Origin: Bacteroidales bacterium | GTDB lineage: Bacteria; Bacteroidota; Bacteroidia; Bacteroidales; Dysgonomonadaceae | Direction of reading: 5' to 3' | Assembly: GCA_012728155.1 (NCBI GenBank) | Contig: JAAYFR010000323.1 | Coordinates: 1-10,024, forward strand | Length of the DNA: 10,024 bases | Shown here: piece by piece, positions 7,064-10,024 of the stretch | Layout of the letters: every line of letters starts with the position of its first letter | Position numbering within the stretch: position 1 is the first letter of the stretch | Position numbers and translations under genes: made by a program | The notes under the pieces: model-generated | Seen by the model: the letters and a program-made list of their open reading frames with translations, nothing else | The model's database searches: none | Told to the model about the DNA's origin: nothing

Positions 7064-7071
7064 TATCTTTG
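7064..7071 (+). promoter_or_regulatory. Putative -7 box for the plus-strand hydrolase gene
   Basis: TATCTTTG matches TAnnTTTG exactly, 50 bases before the ATG at 7122. An ATTG lies 22 bases upstream, slightly farther than the usual 19-20 bases for the -33 element. The predicted leader contains GGAGAG, about 25 bases before the ATG, too far to be its ribosome site. Confidence 0.5.
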
Positions 7072-7121
7072 TATTGCCGGAGAAGTAAAAGGAGAGATCT
7101 GATCCGTTAGGTGGACCAAGA

Positions 7122-9344
7122 ATGAATAAGATTTTAGATAATGTGAAGGAGGAAGTGGAGAGGTTATGGAGTTCTCCCCTCGTTTTGTGTTTGATGCTGA
7201 CAATGGTCTTCAACTATCCGGGATTTAATAATTACACTATTTCAGCCCAACCTGCTGATTATAGTGCTCATTTCCCAATACCGGAAGCCCAGATAAAGTC
7301 AATCAATGGAAAACCACAATTGTGGGTGAACGATGAATTTGTTGTCCCTTTCCTCTCATTTGTCAATAGTGATGCGGACAATCCCATAAGCCGGATTATT
7401 AATGACAGGCAGGTTTCTTATGCTGCCACATATGGAAATATTCACCTGCATCAGGTCAATGCATCGGCATGGAAAGAAAAAGAGAGCTGGAATTTTTCCA
7501 GGTTGGATGAAGCCTTGATGCGGATTGTGAGAAACGACCCTGATGGTTTTATCTTGCTTCGGTTAGATCTATCAAGGGAGTGCCTGACTGAATATTATGA
7601 TTCCACAGAACAGGTGCGTTATGTGGACGGTTCTTATGGAGACCAGGTGTCAATCGCGTCAGAAGCATGGCAAAGGAATGCGATGGATATATTGACTACT
7701 ACCATCAATTATATTCAAGGTCATACGGAATACGCATCACGGGTTATCGGGTATAATTTTACAGCCGGAGGTGGCAGAGAGTGGTTCCAATATAATTTTG
7801 TGGAAAGCGGGATCGATGTCTCCGATGCCAATATGGATAGATTTAAAGCATGGTTGGAGAAGAAATATGATACTCCTCCCCCGATTGGTGCTTTGTATGA
7901 CAAATTAAAGAACGGATGGATAGCCGGTACCGATAGGGTATATTATACCCGGTTGGATGATCCGGAAGTATTGGATTATCTCGATTATTACAATGAGATG
8001 GTAGCCGGGGTAATCACCAAATTTGCCTCTTTGATCAAGAAAGCTACCGATCGAAAAGCTATTGTGGGGATATACTACGGATATCAGTTGGAGTTACCGG
8101 ATGCCCGATCGGGACATTTTGCTTTGAACACTATTTTATCGAATCAAGATATTGATTTTCTAACATCTCCCGTCTGTTATCAGAATCGAAATGAGGGAGG
8201 ACTTGGAGCGGAAATGACTTTGATAGATGCCATCCATAGTAGAGGGAAACTCTATCTCTATGAGTGTGATTTCCGGTCGCCCCACAACTCACTCGATCGA
8301 TATGTGGGTGAAGGAATTGACAGAAGCATTGCGAATCATGACTATCTGGTTCAGGTATTCAGGCGTCAGTTGGGCTATCAGATTCTGAAAGGATCGGGAG
8401 GATGGACCTATGATCTTGTGGGTCGGGGTTGGTATGACCATATTGATTTTTGGAAGGAGATAAACCATTTGACTGAGTTGTATCGTTGGTACGAACAATT
8501 CAGACCTCCAGCTGCTCCCCAGGTTGTTTTGATTGTAAATGAGGAGGGGCTGAAATATGCGTCGGATCCTTGGAAAATCAGCAAATATATGTTGAATTAC
8601 TTGCGGGACGAGTTATATAAAACTTCCGTGCAATTCGGGATGTATACCTTGAATGATTTGTTGGAAGGACGGGTTCCAGGATCGGCTACGCTTTATTTCA
8701 TGGTGGGGATGTTGGATGTGGATGATAAGTTGGCAAACAAATTGACGAAAATACTGCATAAAAAGGGAAAAACAGCCGTCTGGTTATGGGATTTTGGGCA
8801 GACTCCTCACTCTGTCGTTTATCAACTCACGGGGATGGCATTAGAGAAAACTGCCGATGCTATATTGCCAATAATATCCTTGACAAATGATGGCAGAGAT
8901 AGATTGCAAATCGTCAATAATATTCAACATACTATAGAGAAGAAAAATCAAATCAGTTTCCTTGCTTCCCGCACAAAAGGAGTGGAGATATGGGGTGAAA
9001 CCGGAAAATACCCCACATTTATTTCCTGTTCAGTGAACGGATCGAGTCAGATTTTCTATGGTTCTTACAGTATAAAAGCAGACTTAATCAAATTCTTAGC
9101 TAAGAATGCCGGGGTACATCTCTTTTCTAAATTGCAAGATCCCATACTGGTCAATTCAAATATGTTGGTTTTCCATGCGGCTGAAGCAGGCGAAAAATCA
9201 CTTTTTTTCCCAAAGAAAACAGATCTCTACGATTATTATACCGACACCTGGTATGAGGCAATCCAGCAACTGAATTTTAGCGCTGACTTTTCGGAGACAA
9301 GATTTTTCTTCTATGGCAGGCGGAAAGATTTCCGTAAAAAATAA
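7122..9344 (+). CDS. Putative GH42-like / clan GH-A glycoside hydrolase, family unassigned
   Basis: This is a 740-residue protein. The N-terminus has a polar stretch (1-18), unusually acidic for a signal peptide, then a hydrophobic core (19-30); a later start is possible but no other ATG has a good ribosome site. Residues about 60-440 read as a TIM barrel: GKPQLWVNDEFVVPF near 63, WNFSRLDEALMRI near 123 and GYNFTAGGGREWF at 210-222. E220 is a plausible acid/base and E381, in YLYECDFRSP, a plausible nucleophile. Residues about 460-660 resemble the alpha/beta trimerisation-type domain of GH42 beta-galactosidases (QVVLIVNEEG, TLYFMVGMLDVDD, GKTAVWLWDFG). The short C-terminal region has no recognised domain. 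The locus (esterase, rhamnosidase) supports a role in glycan breakdown, but the linkage cut is unknown. The catalytic assignments come from motif position only. The sequence is visibly more AT-rich than the left block. Confidence 0.72.
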   Translation: MNKILDNVKEEVERLWSSPLVLCLMLTMVFNYPGFNNYTISAQPADYSAHFPIPEAQIKSINGKPQLWVNDEFVVPFLSFVNSDADNPISRIINDRQVSYAATYGNIHLHQVNASAWKEKESWNFSRLDEALMRIVRNDPDGFILLRLDLSRECLTEYYDSTEQVRYVDGSYGDQVSIASEAWQRNAMDILTTTINYIQGHTEYASRVIGYNFTAGGGREWFQYNFVESGIDVSDANMDRFKAWLEKKYDTPPPIGALYDKLKNGWIAGTDRVYYTRLDDPEVLDYLDYYNEMVAGVITKFASLIKKATDRKAIVGIYYGYQLELPDARSGHFALNTILSNQDIDFLTSPVCYQNRNEGGLGAEMTLIDAIHSRGKLYLYECDFRSPHNSLDRYVGEGIDRSIANHDYLVQVFRRQLGYQILKGSGGWTYDLVGRGWYDHIDFWKEINHLTELYRWYEQFRPPAAPQVVLIVNEEGLKYASDPWKISKYMLNYLRDELYKTSVQFGMYTLNDLLEGRVPGSATLYFMVGMLDVDDKLANKLTKILHKKGKTAVWLWDFGQTPHSVVYQLTGMALEKTADAILPIISLTNDGRDRLQIVNNIQHTIEKKNQISFLASRTKGVEIWGETGKYPTFISCSVNGSSQIFYGSYSIKADLIKFLAKNAGVHLFSKLQDPILVNSNMLVFHAAEAGEKSLFFPKKTDLYDYYTDTWYEAIQQLNFSADFSETRFFFYGRRKDFRKK

Positions 9345-9445
9345 AATATATATATTTTAGAGTGTCATGCAATAGTGTTCTTTGTCGCATCTCAAGGTGG
9401 CGTGGCATATTGATGAGTAATTAACTGATACATAAATATACAAAA
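9345..9445 (+). other. Spacer between hydrolase and rhamnosidase genes
   Basis: About 100 bases hold a perfect but purely A/T palindrome at 9343-9358, overlapping the stop codon of the hydrolase. The spacer shows no strong TAnnTTTG box (GTTCTTTG near 9376 is a poor match). Directly before the next ATG the sequence is A-rich. The two genes are probably co-transcribed, though a weak internal promoter cannot be excluded. Confidence 0.4.
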
Positions 9446-10024
9446 ATGAAAATTAAGAAACTTGTTTTGCTGTCGTTTGTCTTGGCTTTTTCTGGTATAC
9501 TTTTAGCCGCTGAAAAGATCAGTTTTGGTCTATTGACATGTGATTTCAGGGAAAATCCAATTGCAGTTGACAATAACCATCCTGTTTTTGGTTGGAAGCT
9601 GCAATCGAACTCCGACAATGTTTATCAAAAGGCTTATGAAATTATTGTGGGTGACTGCATCGATGAGATCAAGAATTTAAAGGGGAACAACTGGTCAAGT
9701 GGAATCGTGCAGAGTAACAATAACAGGCACGTGAAATATGAAGGAATTCCTTTAAAATCTTTTACACGATATTACTGGCGTGTAAGAGTATATGACACGA
9801 ATGACCGACCATCAGCATGGAGTGATATCGCAAGTTTTGATATGGCGATGTTGGACGAAAACGATTGGGAAGCACAATGGATCAGCGATGGGAGCAATGC
9901 TCCCGAGGAAACGGCCGACTTTTATAAAGATGATCCGGCCCCTTTGTTCAGTAGAGAGTTTAACATAGAGAAAGAGGTTGAATTGGCCATGCTTTATATT
10001 AGTGGGTTGGGATATTATGAAGCA
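9446..10024 (+). CDS. GH78-type alpha-L-rhamnosidase, N-terminal part only (3' end outside window)
   Basis: The frame starts at ATG 9446 and is open to the right edge (193 codons). A signal peptide is clear: KIKK, then a hydrophobic core 6-20, with a likely cut after Ala22. The first domain is the fibronectin-like module that opens bacterial alpha-L-rhamnosidases: NPIAVDNNHPVFGWKL at 37-52, NNWSSG near 81, RYYWRVRVYD at 108-117 and a W-x-A-x-WI motif near 143. From about 167 the start of the rhamnosidase N-terminal beta domain appears (LFSREFN at 167-173, LYISGLGYYEA at the end). Family members remove terminal alpha-L-rhamnose from pectins, arabinogalactans or glycosides in the periplasm. The catalytic barrel is not in the window, so activity cannot be judged. 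It follows the hydrolase at 7122 on the same strand and probably belongs to the same locus. Confidence 0.9.
   Translation, partial: MKIKKLVLLSFVLAFSGILLAAEKISFGLLTCDFRENPIAVDNNHPVFGWKLQSNSDNVYQKAYEIIVGDCIDEIKNLKGNNWSSGIVQSNNNRHVKYEGIPLKSFTRYYWRVRVYDTNDRPSAWSDIASFDMAMLDENDWEAQWISDGSNAPEETADFYKDDPAPLFSREFNIEKEVELAMLYISGLGYYEA

Noticed and set aside
9343..9358. 16-base A/T palindrome as terminator of the hydrolase gene
   Set aside because: It is purely A and T with no G-C stem; such palindromes occur easily in AT-rich spacers.

Overview
The window looks like a chromosomal segment from a member of the Bacteroidota, probably Bacteroidales. Three things suggest this: the gene families (a TonB-dependent receptor, a secreted CE1 esterase and a GH78 rhamnosidase), the A-rich leaders without strong Shine-Dalgarno sequences, and several matches to the Bacteroidota -7 promoter element TAnnTTTG. 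I cannot name the genus. I found no tRNA, rRNA, CRISPR array, insertion sequence or phage gene.

Left block (1-5529, all minus strand, transcribed right to left). The order of transcription is: a small six-helix ECF-type S component; a PRPP-type phosphoribosyltransferase 4 bases downstream; a TonB-dependent outer-membrane receptor of the BtuB/siderophore type; a Tat-signal DUF362 protein; and, 4 bases further on, a large polyferredoxin that reads like NapH fused to NapG and runs off the left edge. The last gene has no stop inside the window, so a search for closed reading frames misses it although it fills the first 1.6 kb. Together the set describes outer-membrane uptake, inner-membrane uptake, possible intracellular trapping as a ribonucleotide, and a membrane-to-periplasm electron route. 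The transported substrate is unknown. A 5' leader of about 125 bases in front of the set has nested inverted repeats and a 21-codon small reading frame.

Right block (5697-10024) is carbohydrate degradation. A secreted CE1-family esterase (minus strand) is divergent from a 740-residue glycoside-hydrolase-like protein (plus strand), which is followed by the start of a GH78-type alpha-L-rhamnosidase that runs off the right edge. The 243-base divergent region carries a good -7 box for each direction and a perfect 8-bp inverted repeat just upstream of the plus-strand promoter. The block resembles the edge of a polysaccharide utilization locus acting on a rhamnose-containing, ester-decorated glycan, but no SusC/SusD pair or regulator lies within the window.
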